Positions 16,047-25,262 are shown, numbered from the stretch's first letter. The stretch is DNA of 64,000 nt from Spirochaetales bacterium (GCA_003252395.1 QKEL01000008.1:1-64000), one strand, 5' to 3'. Program-made: numbers and translations. The notes: generated by a model not told the origin, from the sequence alone.

Positions 16047-17249
16047 CTATCGTACGTATCGGCCGTCAAAATCCTTGCCGAGTATTATGGTAAAATCCAT
16101 CACCGCTTCCGTCGCGTAATCGTCGGCGGCAGCGGGTTGCACGTCGGTTTGCTGTATATTCTCGCATTGAATGACCTTCGCGACCGCCTGGGCCACGGAT
16201 GGGTTTCCGATCCGGTCCACGATCACGGTTTTATCGTATTCGCCGGAATCCGCGTTTCCGACCCGCACCACGTCATACCCGAAGTTTTGGTAGAGCGACG
16301 AGGTATTGGTGGCCAATCCCTGGGTTTTCGTTCCGTTCAAGATTTCCAGGGCGTAGACGCGTTCCTGCACCGTCGTGTCCTTGGAGGTCAAGCCCGCTAT
16401 GGTCTGGCGCACGATGTCCTTTAAAAGCTGGCCGTCGTAGAAGGGAAAGAGAAGGGACTGACCGTCAACCTCGCGGTACGAGCCCGAAACCCCTTGCGGA
16501 ACGAGCCTTTCCAGGTCGATGCTGGCAAGCTGTCTTAACAGTTCCGGCAGGGACGAATCGGGAATATTGCTCTTTACCGCAGAGCGAACCACCGAGAAAC
16601 GCTGACCGCCGAAAATGCCCGGGGAGGCCTCTTCCAGGGCGCTGAAAAAGGCGAGAACCGCCCGCTGTCTCCGTTCGGAACTCCCGTCGTCGCCCGAGGA
16701 AGCCTCCGCGTAGGTAATATACGTGCGTAGCTTATCCCCGTCCAAGGTCACCGCGCCCGAGGGCAAGAGCACGCGGCTTCCATCCTCCGCCGTAAAATCC
16801 ACGGGAGTCGGGATAAAAACGTTAAAGCCCCCCAACAGGTCGGCGAGACGGGTAAATCCGTCCAGTTTCACGGTCAGCTGGAAGGGTACTTCTATCCCGG
16901 TAATCTTTTCCACTTCCTGGCGGTACGCCTCTATCCCCTTCTCCGCGTATACCGCGTCTATTCGGTCCACGCGGCCCAAAGAACTGAGAATCAAGCCCGT
17001 TTCGCCCGGAATATCGAACATCGCGGCCCGCTTGCTCGCGGGATAAATCGTGATAATGTGGGTCGAAAGGGGCTTCCCCCCGTCGTCCAGCACCACGAGC
17101 ACCTTTAAAAGGTTATCGCCCGACAGGGCTTCCTTAACCGGGTCCGTTCTCATGGTAACGAAAAAGACCGCGGAGGTCACGATCAACACAAGCAGGATGA
17201 TCACGAGAAAAATGATGTTTTTATCGAGCCTGACGGCGCGCGCGGACAT
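16047..17249 (-). CDS. LCP (LytR-CpsA-Psr) family protein with LytR C-terminal domain
   Basis: 400 residues. A basic N-terminus and one membrane segment (about 11-31) are followed by an LCP domain (about 45-240, with conserved Asp and Arg positions as in SERRQRAVL) and a LytR_C domain (about 300-385, ALEILNGT to ILGKDFDGRYV). LCP enzymes transfer glycans from lipid carriers to cell-wall or surface acceptors. The substrate in a spirochaete is not known. It overlaps the yqeK stop by 1 nt and lies between yqeK and rsfS, where LCP genes often sit. Confidence 0.85.
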   Translation of the reverse strand: MSARAVRLDKNIIFLVIILLVLIVTSAVFFVTMRTDPVKEALSGDNLLKVLVVLDDGGKPLSTHIITIYPASKRAAMFDIPGETGLILSSLGRVDRIDAVYAEKGIEAYRQEVEKITGIEVPFQLTVKLDGFTRLADLLGGFNVFIPTPVDFTAEDGSRVLLPSGAVTLDGDKLRTYITYAEASSGDDGSSERRQRAVLAFFSALEEASPGIFGGQRFSVVRSAVKSNIPDSSLPELLRQLASIDLERLVPQGVSGSYREVDGQSLLFPFYDGQLLKDIVRQTIAGLTSKDTTVQERVYALEILNGTKTQGLATNTSSLYQNFGYDVVRVGNADSGEYDKTVIVDRIGNPSVAQAVAKVIQCENIQQTDVQPAAADDYATEAVMDFTIILGKDFDGRYVR

Positions 17250-17857
17250 TATGACCCTCCCTGGGTATTCGAAAGCTGACGCCCCTTGAGGCTCGCGAGC
17301 ATCTCTCGCGTTACCGGGGAAACGGCCTTGCCCCGGGAATCCAGATAGCCTATGTTATGCTCCAAAACCATGGCGGTCATGCCGTCCAGGTCGGATTCGT
17401 TCAATCGCGCGAGCCAGGCGGGATCCAGCCCGTTTCGGCCGGGCTCAACCTTATCCGCCACGAAGATAATCTTCCCCAGCGGGTCCATATCCGGCGCGCC
17501 GAAGGTATGGTGGCGTACCGCGTCGAGAATGGAACGGTCTTCGATCCCGAATTCTGATTCCAGGAGAACCGCGGCGGCGCGGCCGTGCAGGAGGGAGGGC
17601 TTTTTTTCCTCTACCTCAATGATTGGCTGTCCGTCCCGGAGCGCCATGGATAAAAGCCACCGTTCCTTGGCGGACTTGCACATGTCGTGGGCGATTCCCG
17701 CCAGGTAACCCGCCACGGGATCGGCCCCGAAGCGGACGCACATCGCCCGGGAAAGCTCCGCTACCCGGACGGAATGCTCGTACCGGGGAGGCGCCAATAC
17801 CCCAAGGGCATACAAATTGACCCGTTCGGTCACTTCCTCAAGCTTTGCAACAGTCAT
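17249..17857 (-). CDS. yqeK: YqeK-like HD-domain Np4N hydrolase
   Basis: About 202 residues from the chosen ATG at 17855-17857. The HD signature is intact: His in RYEHSVRVA, the pair His-Asp in GIAHDMCKS, and later His residues in VRHHTFGAP. Characterised YqeK enzymes split diadenosine tetraphosphate symmetrically to ADP. Longer starts (17866 or 17902) would overlap nadD further. The chosen one leaves a 20-nt overlap with nadD, and GAGG lies 12 nt upstream. The order nadD-yqeK-rsfS is conserved in Firmicutes and spirochaetes. Confidence 0.9.
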   Translation of the reverse strand: MTVAKLEEVTERVNLYALGVLAPPRYEHSVRVAELSRAMCVRFGADPVAGYLAGIAHDMCKSAKERWLLSMALRDGQPIIEVEEKKPSLLHGRAAAVLLESEFGIEDRSILDAVRHHTFGAPDMDPLGKIIFVADKVEPGRNGLDPAWLARLNESDLDGMTAMVLEHNIGYLDSRGKAVSPVTREMLASLKGRQLSNTQGGS

Positions 17858-18449
17858 ACAGGACATGACCCTCAATATAGCGGTATACCGAGTCCGGGAC
17901 AAGGTAACGCCAACTCTTTCCCGTCCGGATCCTCTCGCGCACGGCGCTGGAGGAAATGGGCAAGGGGGGATTCTCCAACCGCGTGAAGGGGAAGGGAAAC
18001 GGGGGGGGGCCGCCTACGCCGAAAACGGGTTCAGGGCCGTCGGGTGGCCGGCGCGCCAGGATGATTTCCGCGATGCGCGCTATGTCTTCGGCGCGGCGCC
18101 AACGGGAAAAGCCCGCGGCGAGGTCGTCGCCGATCACGAGAGCGGGACGCCCTTCTATATCGGAGTATTTCCCGAGAAGGTATTCAAGGGTATCGATGGT
18201 CCAGGAAACGCCTTCCCGTTCCAGCTCGCACGCTTCCACCGAGAGCCAGGGAACGCCTTCCGCGGCAAGGTTGAGCATGTTCAGGCGATCACGAGAAGAA
18301 GCGCCCTGCGAGAGCTCCTTATGGGGCGGTGAATGGGCGGGAATGAGCATGACCCGGTCATAGCCGAGGGAACAGCGTACGTCGTCGGCCAGCGCCAGAT
18401 GCCCAATGTGAACGGGATTGAACGATCCGCCGATGACGGCGAGCCTCAC
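17838..18449 (-). CDS. nadD: Nicotinate-nucleotide adenylyltransferase
   Basis: 203 residues. The N-terminal nucleotidyltransferase motif GGSFNPVHIGH and the C-terminal ISSSAVRERIR motif are intact. It makes deamido-NAD from nicotinate mononucleotide and ATP. The start overlaps the obgE stop by 4 nt. A low-complexity Pro/Phe stretch (PPPFPFPFTR, about residues 147-157) inserted before the second motif is unusual but in frame. Confidence 0.95.
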   Translation of the reverse strand: MRLAVIGGSFNPVHIGHLALADDVRCSLGYDRVMLIPAHSPPHKELSQGASSRDRLNMLNLAAEGVPWLSVEACELEREGVSWTIDTLEYLLGKYSDIEGRPALVIGDDLAAGFSRWRRAEDIARIAEIILARRPPDGPEPVFGVGGPPPFPFPFTRLENPPLPISSSAVRERIRTGKSWRYLVPDSVYRYIEGHVLYDCCKA

Positions 18450-19645
18450 TTCCGCTTTCCCCTTTTTTTTCGGTTTAGACTGACCGTCGCGCCGAAGTGG
18501 TCTGCGGGAAGCTCGGCTGGCCCATAATCGGGCTCTTCGAGCTCGGCCCGCATGAAATCGGGAACCTCGCCGATTTGGTTTCGAATCCCGCCTATCGCGG
18601 CGCCGTTGCCCGAATCGCCCGAATCGGCGCGGTCCTGCGCGCCCATATCGTTCACCATGGCGATGAAGGCGTCGCGCACCTGGTCCAAATGCCAGCGGCT
18701 ATGGACGGAAATGCCGTAAACCGTGATTTCCGGGTGCCGTTTCGCGAAGCTCTCTTTAAGTTCCGCGAGCCGTTCCTCCGCCCCGGGCACATCCAGCTTG
18801 TTCGCTATGACGACCCGTTCCTTGACCGCGAGCTCCTCGGAAAAATTGGACAATTCCGTTTGGAGCTTGTCGTAGGATTCGAGAAAACCGTCGTCGGAGA
18901 GGTCGATCATGAACGCCAGGCCCGCCGACCGGGAAATATGCTTCAAAAAGCGGATGCCGAGGCCGTGTCCTTCGGAAGCGCCCTCGATTATGCCGGGAAT
19001 ATCGGCGAGGATTATGTCTTGTTCGTCGTCCACCCTCAGTACGCCGAGATTCGGAATCTTCGTGGTGAACGGATACGGGGCGATTTTAGGCCGGGCATTG
19101 GTAAAGTGGTCCAGGAGCGAGGACTTTCCGGCGTTCGGAAAGCCCACGAAACCGATGTCCGCGATAATGTTGAGCTCCACGCGGAGCTGCCGCGTCTCGC
19201 CTGGCTGTCCCGGAAGGGCCGTTCGCGGCGCCTGATTGGTCGGCCCCTTGAAGTGGACGTTGCCCCAGCCGCCGTTTCCCCCTTTCAGGAACACCAAACG
19301 GCCCTCCGACTCCAGGCCGAAATCGTGGATAACCTCCCCGGTCTCCGCGTCGCGTATCAGGCAGCCCGGAGGAAGCGGAATCACGCAATCCTCGCCGTCC
19401 TTGCCGAACCGTTTGCTGCCTTCCCCGTCGCCGCCGGTCTGCGCCTTAAAGGTTTGGCGATATCGGAGATTCGCCAAGGTGCGAAGGTTCCGCCGCACCT
19501 CGAATACCACGTCGCCGCCCCTGCCGCCGTCGCCGCCGGAGGGACCGCCGTTGGGAATGTATTTCTCGCGGCGGAAGGCAATGCAACCGTTTCCGCCCTT
19601 GCCGGACGAGACCGTAATGAGGGCTTCGTCAGCGAATTTTACCAT
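18446..19645 (-). CDS. obgE: Obg-type ribosome-assembly GTPase
   Basis: 399 residues from the ATG at 19643-19645, preceded by GGAGAA at 5-nt spacing. A longer frame to 19759 adds residues foreign to the family. The glycine-rich Obg fold (about 1-158) is followed by a G domain with GFPNAGKSS, DIPGII and NKLD. The C-terminus is a charged extension instead of a TGS domain. It acts in 50S maturation and stress signalling. It heads the nadD-yqeK-LCP-rsfS genes and follows rpmA across a terminator. Confidence 0.97.
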   Translation of the reverse strand: MVKFADEALITVSSGKGGNGCIAFRREKYIPNGGPSGGDGGRGGDVVFEVRRNLRTLANLRYRQTFKAQTGGDGEGSKRFGKDGEDCVIPLPPGCLIRDAETGEVIHDFGLESEGRLVFLKGGNGGWGNVHFKGPTNQAPRTALPGQPGETRQLRVELNIIADIGFVGFPNAGKSSLLDHFTNARPKIAPYPFTTKIPNLGVLRVDDEQDIILADIPGIIEGASEGHGLGIRFLKHISRSAGLAFMIDLSDDGFLESYDKLQTELSNFSEELAVKERVVIANKLDVPGAEERLAELKESFAKRHPEITVYGISVHSRWHLDQVRDAFIAMVNDMGAQDRADSGDSGNGAAIGGIRNQIGEVPDFMRAELEEPDYGPAELPADHFGATVSLNRKKRGKRK

Positions 19646-19692
19646 AACAATTCTCCGTCCGGGCAGGCGATGGGCCCCGACCCGGAATCGAT

Positions 19693-19727
19693 AAAAAAAA
19701 GCCGGCAGTGAATCCGCCGGCTTTTTC
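19693..19727 (-). terminator. Intrinsic terminator of the rplU-prp-rpmA operon
   Basis: AAGCCGGC (19699-19706) pairs with GCCGGCTT (19716-19723), followed by a T run on the minus strand. It separates rpmA from obgE. Confidence 0.85.
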
Positions 19728-19816
19728 AGTGCGTCTTGCCTGTCATTCCGGCCGATCAAGAAACCCGTTACGACGGGAAACCTACCGAACCGCTATCCGG
19801 TCGAACCGGGCCCGTA

Positions 19817-20074
19817 TCAAGCCTCGACGGACTCGATCGAGGCGAGACGGCGCCCTTTTCGCTCGTGGTACTTCACGACACCGTCGGCAGTGGCGAACAG
19901 GGTGTCGTCTTTGCCGCACCCGACGTTGTTGCCGGGATGGATTTTGGTACCCCGCTGGCGAACCAGGATGGAACCGGCACTGACGGTCTGACCGCCGTAC
20001 ACCTTCACTCCGAGATATTTCGGATTCGAATCGCGGCCGTTTTTCGCGCCGCTACCACCTTTTTTGCGTCCCAT
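19817..20074 (-). CDS. rpmA: Large-subunit ribosomal protein bL27
   Basis: 85 residues beginning [16 protein letters not shown], the mature-type N-terminus that reaches the peptidyl-transferase centre. A GGAGG Shine-Dalgarno lies 6 nt upstream, and no in-frame start exists further upstream, so there is no Firmicute-like cleavable N-terminal extension. It is third in rplU-prp-rpmA. Confidence 0.97.
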   Translation of the reverse strand: MGRKKGGSGAKNGRDSNPKYLGVKVYGGQTVSAGSILVRQRGTKIHPGNNVGCGKDDTLFATADGVVKYHERKGRRLASIESVEA

Positions 20075-20103
20075 ATCAATCCTCCAACAGTTTGTTCGAT
20101 CTG

Positions 20104-20457
20104 TTAACTCGTTTTTTCCGCCGTCAGCGAAACCGATTCGGGATAATCCCGGACCAGCGACCCGATTCCCTCCAGGAGAAAGGAGCCCGCGTAGCGGAGA
20201 AGCGGAATATCCGCCTCTTCGTGAGCCGCGACCCGAAACGAAAGCGTTCCGCGGCCGGCGGTTTCGGCGTCTAGCGACAGGGAGGGACTTCGCTCACTCC
20301 CATAGTCAGACGCCAGCGCCGACAGGGTGGTCCGCAGCAGAACGGTAACCGCGGCGCAGACCAGGTCCTCGCCGCGCTTTCCCGCCCCGGCGTGTCCCGA
20401 AGCCTCGGCGGCGAGAAGCTCGCCTCCCGGCCCGAGGATCACCCTCACGGCGGTCAA
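20104..20457 (-). CDS. prp: Ribosomal-processing cysteine protease Prp (YsxB) homologue
   Basis: 117 residues. The predicted catalytic His (in SGHAG, near residue 21) and Cys (in DLVCAAV, near residue 34) are present with family spacing. In Staphylococcus and related bacteria Prp trims the N-terminus of bL27 and the gene sits between rplU and rpmA, as here. The neighbouring L27 has no extension to trim, so the substrate is unclear. The TTG start overlaps nothing and lies 3 nt after the rplU stop. A GTG three codons on is an alternative. Confidence 0.88.
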   Translation of the reverse strand: MTAVRVILGPGGELLAAEASGHAGAGKRGEDLVCAAVTVLLRTTLSALASDYGSERSPSLSLDAETAGRGTLSFRVAAHEEADIPLLRYAGSFLLEGIGSLVRDYPESVSLTAEKTS

Positions 20458-20460
20458 GAC

Positions 20461-20775
20461 TTATGCCCCGACGATATTCTCGACGGTCACCATGGTATAC
20501 TGCTGGCGATGGCCGATGGTCCGATGATAGTCTTTCTTCGGCTTGTACTTGTAGACGATAACCTTGGAATCGCGGAGACTGTCGCCCACCACGACCTGAA
20601 CCTTGGCGCCCTTCACGTAGGGAGCGCCCACGGAGGTCTTATCGCCGTCGGAAACGAGCAGGACCGTGTCGATATCGATCTTGCTGCCCTTTTCGGCGTC
20701 AATCAGGTCTACCTGAATCTGGGCGCCTTTCTCGGCCTTATACTGTTTACCCTTATACTCGACAAGTGCGTACAT
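20461..20775 (-). CDS. rplU: Large-subunit ribosomal protein bL21
   Basis: 104 residues, beginning MYALVEYKGKQYK and ending with the GHRQQYTMVTVENI segment typical of L21. It heads the rplU-prp-rpmA operon, with a strong promoter at 20859-20888, a structured leader and a GGAG ribosome site. Confidence 0.97.
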   Translation of the reverse strand: MYALVEYKGKQYKAEKGAQIQVDLIDAEKGSKIDIDTVLLVSDGDKTSVGAPYVKGAKVQVVVGDSLRDSKVIVYKYKPKKDYHRTIGHRQQYTMVTVENIVGA

Positions 20776-20809
20776 CTTGAATCTCCAAATACGAAATTTA
20801 TACGTACTC

Positions 20810-20833
20810 CGGTGTATTAACGGGTGTACACCG
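20810..20833 (-). promoter_or_regulatory. Hairpin in the rplU leader
   Basis: CGGTGTA and TACACCG form a perfect 7-bp stem around a 10-nt loop, between the predicted transcription start (about 20851) and the rplU ribosome site. Autoregulatory L21 leaders are known in other phyla. Whether this one binds L21 is inference. Confidence 0.4.
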
Positions 20834-20858
20834 AAGGCACAATACGACAGTACTGATA

Positions 20859-20888
20859 TTTATACCGTTTTTGACGGTTTCGCGTCAA
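20859..20888 (-). promoter_or_regulatory. Promoter of rplU-prp-rpmA
   Basis: On the minus strand TTGACG (20888-20883), an 18-nt spacer and TATAAA (20864-20859). The spacer contains the dyad ACCGT/ACGGT, which may be the end of argS transcription. Confidence 0.7.
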
Positions 20889-20906
20889 GAGGCGCGTTCC
20901 GCCCCC

Positions 20907-22679
20907 CTACATGGTCTCGAGGAAGGGCACGAGCACCAGGTTCATCGCGTTTTTCAGCACGATCAGGGTGGCCCGGGCCAATTCGAGGCGGGTTCGCGCC
21001 AAGTCCGGGGTTTCCGCCGACAGGATGGGGCATTCATGATAAAAGCGGCTGAAGCCCTTGGAAACCTCGTAGAGATAGGTGGCGATGGCGCTGGGGTCAT
21101 GGTTTTCGCCGGCGCGAACCACTTGTTTCGGGAAATCGCCCAGGGTCTTCAGCAGTTCCCATTCCGCCTCGTGGGTCAATAGATCGGGAGAAACGGTACC
21201 GGAGCCCGCGTTGCCCTCCCCGCTTTCCGCCCTTCGGAGGATGGAGGAAATGCGGGCGCCCATATATTGGAGATACGGCCCCGTGTTTCCCGTAAAGGAA
21301 AGGGATTCTTTCGGGTTGAAAACCATGTCCTTCGCGGGACTTACCTGCAGAAGGAAGTAGTGAAGCGCGCCCAAGGCGATGCGTTCGGCGACCGATTGCG
21401 GATCGCCCACCGCCTCTTCCCTGCCCTTGGCGGCGATTTCCTCCAGCGCCCCGTCGCGAAGCGCGTTGATTAAGTCGTCGCCGTCGACCACCGTGCCCTC
21501 GCGGCTTTTCATTTTGCCTTCGGGAAGGTTCACCATGCCGTAGGAAAGGTGATAGAGGGTCTTTGCCCAATCGTACCCCAGCTGTTGCAGGATATAGAAA
21601 AGGACCTTGAAATGGTATTGCTGCTCGTTGCCCACCACGTATATCAATTGATCGAAGGGCCAATCGCCGTTTCGCATGATGGCCGTTCCGATATCCTGGG
21701 TCATGTAGAGGGCCGTGCCGTCCTTTCTGAGCAGCACTTTTTTATCCAGGTTGATGGGCGACAGATCGATCCAGACCGAGCCGTCTTCCTCGCGGTAGAA
21801 AATGCCCTTGGCGAGGCCCTCGAGAATCTTGTCCTTGCCGAGGAGGTAGGTGTCGCTTTCGTAGTAGAACTTATCGAAGGAAATGCCCGTGCGTTTGTAC
21901 GTTTGCGCGATGCCTTTCTCGGCCCAGCCGTTCATGGTCTTCCACAGTTCAAGGGTTTCCGGATCGCCCGCCTCCCAGCCCCGCAGGAGCCCCTGGGCCT
22001 CGGCTTCCGCCTGCTCGGGGTTCTCTTTGGCGTACTGGCTGTATTTCACGTAGCAATTGCCCACGAGGAGGTCGCTCTTGATGCCTTCCGACTCAGGCGT
22101 TTTACCCGCGAAGAATTTCTTGTACGCCAGCATGGACTTGCAAATGTGGATGCCCCGGTTATTGATGATATTGACCTTAAAAACCTCGGCCCCGCAAAAC
22201 GAGAGGATTCGAGACACGCTTTCGCCCAGGGCATCGTTCCTGAGATGACCGAGATGCAAGGGCTTATTGGTGTTGGGACTCGAAAACTCGATCATGATCC
22301 GGCGACCGGTCATGGTACCGGGCTTACCGTAATGTTCCCCGGCGGCGAGAATGGCCGAAAGAATGTCCCCGGCGAGGTTGCCCTTGGCGAGGAAGGCGTT
22401 CACGTACGGCCCTACGGCCTTCACCGATCCCAAGGCGGCGGCATCGGGGTTCTCCCCCACGAGCCTAGCTACTTCGGCGGCTATTTGGGGCGGCCCCATC
22501 CGAAAGGCCTTCGCGAAGGCGAACATCGGGAAACCCACGTCGCCCATGGCGGGATCGGGCGGCGTTTCTATGGTGATCGATGCGCTTTGGATCGACGGAA
22601 TATCGATCGATTTGGCCTGCCTGAGGGTTTCCAGCGCAGCGGCTACCAAGACGCGCCAAAGCTCGCGGATATCTGCCAT
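20907..22679 (-). CDS. argS: Arginyl-tRNA synthetase
   Basis: 590 residues, class Ia. The HIGH-like motif is HLGH within PLHLGHLRNDALGE. The KMSKS-like region is KMKSREGT. The anticodon-binding DALR domain ends in LVLVPFLETM. It charges tRNA-Arg. It has its own promoter (22757-22785) and an AGGAG ribosome site, and ends just before the rplU promoter. Confidence 0.97.
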   Translation of the reverse strand: MADIRELWRVLVAAALETLRQAKSIDIPSIQSASITIETPPDPAMGDVGFPMFAFAKAFRMGPPQIAAEVARLVGENPDAAALGSVKAVGPYVNAFLAKGNLAGDILSAILAAGEHYGKPGTMTGRRIMIEFSSPNTNKPLHLGHLRNDALGESVSRILSFCGAEVFKVNIINNRGIHICKSMLAYKKFFAGKTPESEGIKSDLLVGNCYVKYSQYAKENPEQAEAEAQGLLRGWEAGDPETLELWKTMNGWAEKGIAQTYKRTGISFDKFYYESDTYLLGKDKILEGLAKGIFYREEDGSVWIDLSPINLDKKVLLRKDGTALYMTQDIGTAIMRNGDWPFDQLIYVVGNEQQYHFKVLFYILQQLGYDWAKTLYHLSYGMVNLPEGKMKSREGTVVDGDDLINALRDGALEEIAAKGREEAVGDPQSVAERIALGALHYFLLQVSPAKDMVFNPKESLSFTGNTGPYLQYMGARISSILRRAESGEGNAGSGTVSPDLLTHEAEWELLKTLGDFPKQVVRAGENHDPSAIATYLYEVSKGFSRFYHECPILSAETPDLARTRLELARATLIVLKNAMNLVLVPFLETM

Positions 22680-22756
22680 TGTATACTCTCCTGAGGTTCC
22701 GTCCCGTCGGACGAGAACCCGTCTATTAAGGTTTTAAGTTCGGGAACGCGGAAAAG

Positions 22757-22785
22757 ATTGTACCGGAATGGCGCGGCCTATGCAA
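22757..22785 (-). promoter_or_regulatory. Promoter of argS
   Basis: On the minus strand TTGCAT (22785-22780), a 17-nt spacer and TACAAT (22762-22757). The predicted leader is about 70 nt and contains a Shine-Dalgarno. Confidence 0.65.
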
Positions 22786-22801
22786 TCGGCGCGCGAAGGG
22801 A

Positions 22802-23539
22802 TCATCGCCAGCGAATCCAGGCGAGCATTCGGGTAAACGAGGGGGCGCCCTGTCGCCGATTGGACCCGTATAAAGGGTTGCAGGCCGTGCATTCTCCCGT
22901 ATCCCGGATATGCTCCGCCAAAACGCCCAGCGAGAGCGCGAGATTCCGGTTCGCCTCCGCAAGGGAAAGCCGCCAGGGCCACCGGTCGTTCGCGGCCGCG
23001 CGCGCGGCGTCCAGGGTAACGGACGATTCCCCGAAACCCCGGCGGAAATAGTCCGCCCGTTCGCCGTCAACGGTATAACAGCACGAACGGATATGCGGCC
23101 CCAGGATCACCCTGAGGTTCTCCGGCTTGGCGCCCCATTCGTCGGAGGCCAATTCGAGGGCGGTCCGAAGGATACCCGTGCCGCGCCAGCCGGAATGCAA
23201 CACGCCGAACCAACGCGCGACCGGGTCAAGCAGCCAGATCGGCATGCAATCCGCCACGGTAACGGTCGGGACCAGCGAATCGTTCGCCGTAATCAAACCG
23301 TCGCCCTCGGGCATATCGACGAAAGCCGGCGCCGACTCGGCCACGCGAACGATCCGGGAATGGATTTGCGTCAGCGACACGGCCGAGGCCGGATCGATAC
23401 CCGCGGTACGGAACAGGCGCTTCCTGTTTTCGGGGCCCGACTGCACGCCCATACAGCCGCTCGCGGCAAGGGAGAGGCCGCATTCGAGACGCGGCGCGAG
23501 ATCGGTGTCGGGAAAGGCGTAGGTATGGGCGCCCGTCAC
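22802..23539 (-). CDS. pgeF: PgeF/YfiH multicopper-fold protein (peptidoglycan editing or purine nucleosidase type)
   Basis: 245 residues. Metal-ligand motifs of the family are seen: QIHS near residue 63, ADCMP near residue 100 and HSGWRG near residue 119. Family members remove wrongly incorporated serine-containing peptidoglycan precursors (E. coli YfiH) or act as purine nucleoside phosphorylases. Which applies here is open. It overlaps the upstream DUF5312-like gene by 4 nt, so the two are coupled. Confidence 0.9.
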   Translation of the reverse strand: MTGAHTYAFPDTDLAPRLECGLSLAASGCMGVQSGPENRKRLFRTAGIDPASAVSLTQIHSRIVRVAESAPAFVDMPEGDGLITANDSLVPTVTVADCMPIWLLDPVARWFGVLHSGWRGTGILRTALELASDEWGAKPENLRVILGPHIRSCCYTVDGERADYFRRGFGESSVTLDAARAAANDRWPWRLSLAEANRNLALSLGVLAEHIRDTGECTACNPLYGSNRRQGAPSFTRMLAWIRWR

Positions 23540-25254
23540 GGGTTGTCCTTTTCCACTATCTCGGCCTCCGAGATAAGGATACTCGCCGTGCGTATGTATT
23601 CCTGGACTATGGCCAATTCCTTGCGGTATTTCTCGTTATGCTTTCCCTGAATGGAGGCCATATTCACCAAGGTCTCATAGGGAGCGCCCCGCACCACGCC
23701 GAGGACGCCCCCGAGTATCATGTCAACGCTGCGGAAGGCCGCCTGAATGCGGGCGATCATGGTGCCAAGCTCGGATTCCACGCCCAGCATGAGGTTTTCC
23801 AGGCGGGCCTTGCCCTTTACGGTCGCCATCTTTTCCTTCTGGATAAAGGCGAAACCCTCGCCGAAATCGCCTTTCGCGGAAAGACGGTTCTCGAACATTT
23901 CGTTCGCCTGGGCCTGGTGCTCGAGGGCGCTAAAGGCATCGGTATATTCGGCCAGGTTCTCGCGCCGGTAAAAATCCCCCTCGATCAGGAGTATCTTTAG
24001 CGGTTTCATGATTTGGGCCGGATAGAATACCGAGAAAAAGCCCTTTAAAAAACGGAACGTCAGTTCCCGGTTCAGCCTGAGGGGCATCCACATGGAATCC
24101 CAGGGATGATAGACGAGTTCGGGCAAGTCTTGAACGCCGACGTAGGCGCGCATGCGGGATTCAAGCATGGCGCGGCGGTGCAGCCGATTCCATTCCACCC
24201 ACTTTTCCTCAAACTGCCGCTTCCACGCGCTCTTAAAAAGCTGAAACCAGTCCTCGCCGGCCTCTACCGGGTCGGGATGCCAGCTCACGTCGCGAATGGA
24301 GTAACGGACGAAATCGGCCACGGGCACGGCGGACTTGAACTGGCGTATGGTGACCAATTGGACCGTTGCTTCTTTCACGAAGGACCGGCACTCCTCGTCT
24401 ATGTCGAATTTGGAATTGCCGATCTCGTCTTGCACGCTGAAAAGGTACATGCCCTCCAGCAAGAGGAGCGGGATCCGCTTCGCCCCCGCAAGCACGTTGG
24501 TTAGGTCGCGGAATTCCTCCGAAAGCGATTCAATGAGGCAGGATCGGGCCAGATTGTCCACCACGCCGAAGCGCGCGAGCATACGGTCCAGGGGAAGGGC
24601 GCAAAACGCGCGCATCCATTCGATTGCCTGGGCCGACTGGTACATGCGTGCCCGGTCATCGTCGGGGATGGATTGAAACACCGCGTCCATATCCCGGAGC
24701 CTATTGGACCGCAAATCCTTTTTTTGCTCCGTGTTCCAGCTCACGTCGAAGGGATTCGCGAGCTTCCCCAGCCTTTCGGTGGTCTCCTTCATCAAAAGCG
24801 TGGCGAGAATGACGTATAGGCCGCCCTTATCGGAATCGTAGGCGCTGAGCAGGCGAAGGAAAAAGGACTGCACGTTTTTCAGCGAATTAAGGGCGATAAA
24901 GGTTTCGTTGATGTAACTATGCTGGCGAATGTCGATGTACGAACCGAATTGGCGGGACAGATCGTGCCCCAGGGCGTTTACCAAATGGTTCGACCAGACC
25001 TTGGTGGGCGAACTGGACATGAAAAAGGAAAGGACGATGAACCAGAGGCGAATAAGGAAGGGTTGCTCGAGAAAATGCCGTTCCTCGGGCATGTTATACG
25101 AGGACACAGCCAGGTCAGCCTTTGCGGAAGAGGGAATCTCTTCCTGCTGAATTTCCGAAAGATCCGCGAGTTGCCGGAGCATTTCCTTTCGCTCGTCGGA
25201 TTCAAGGGTAATAACCAGGCGTTCGAAGGTACCAATGGCGTTTTGTTGCTGCAT
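23536..25254 (-). CDS. Large conserved spirochaete protein, resembles DUF5312
   Basis: 572 residues, mainly helical. One hydrophobic segment (about 64-82) precedes a long charged, probably cytoplasmic helical region. From memory it resembles the DUF5312 proteins found in treponemes; I cannot confirm this by search. No catalytic motif is recognised. The ATG at 25252-25254 has no Shine-Dalgarno and lies 8 nt after a CATAAT -10 element, so its mRNA is probably leaderless. It is followed by pgeF with a 4-nt overlap. Confidence 0.75.
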   Translation of the reverse strand: MQQQNAIGTFERLVITLESDERKEMLRQLADLSEIQQEEIPSSAKADLAVSSYNMPEERHFLEQPFLIRLWFIVLSFFMSSSPTKVWSNHLVNALGHDLSRQFGSYIDIRQHSYINETFIALNSLKNVQSFFLRLLSAYDSDKGGLYVILATLLMKETTERLGKLANPFDVSWNTEQKKDLRSNRLRDMDAVFQSIPDDDRARMYQSAQAIEWMRAFCALPLDRMLARFGVVDNLARSCLIESLSEEFRDLTNVLAGAKRIPLLLLEGMYLFSVQDEIGNSKFDIDEECRSFVKEATVQLVTIRQFKSAVPVADFVRYSIRDVSWHPDPVEAGEDWFQLFKSAWKRQFEEKWVEWNRLHRRAMLESRMRAYVGVQDLPELVYHPWDSMWMPLRLNRELTFRFLKGFFSVFYPAQIMKPLKILLIEGDFYRRENLAEYTDAFSALEHQAQANEMFENRLSAKGDFGEGFAFIQKEKMATVKGKARLENLMLGVESELGTMIARIQAAFRSVDMILGGVLGVVRGAPYETLVNMASIQGKHNEKYRKELAIVQEYIRTASILISEAEIVEKDNP

Positions 25255-25262
25255 CGTAGTTA

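Noticed and set aside
17838..17902. A frameshift or fusion between nadD and yqeK
   Set aside because: Both proteins are complete. The 65-bp overlap disappears to 20 bp when the internal yqeK start is used.
19646..19759. N-terminal extension of obgE
   Set aside because: Obg proteins begin at the glycine-rich domain; GGAGAA fixes the start at 19645 and the extension runs through the rpmA terminator.
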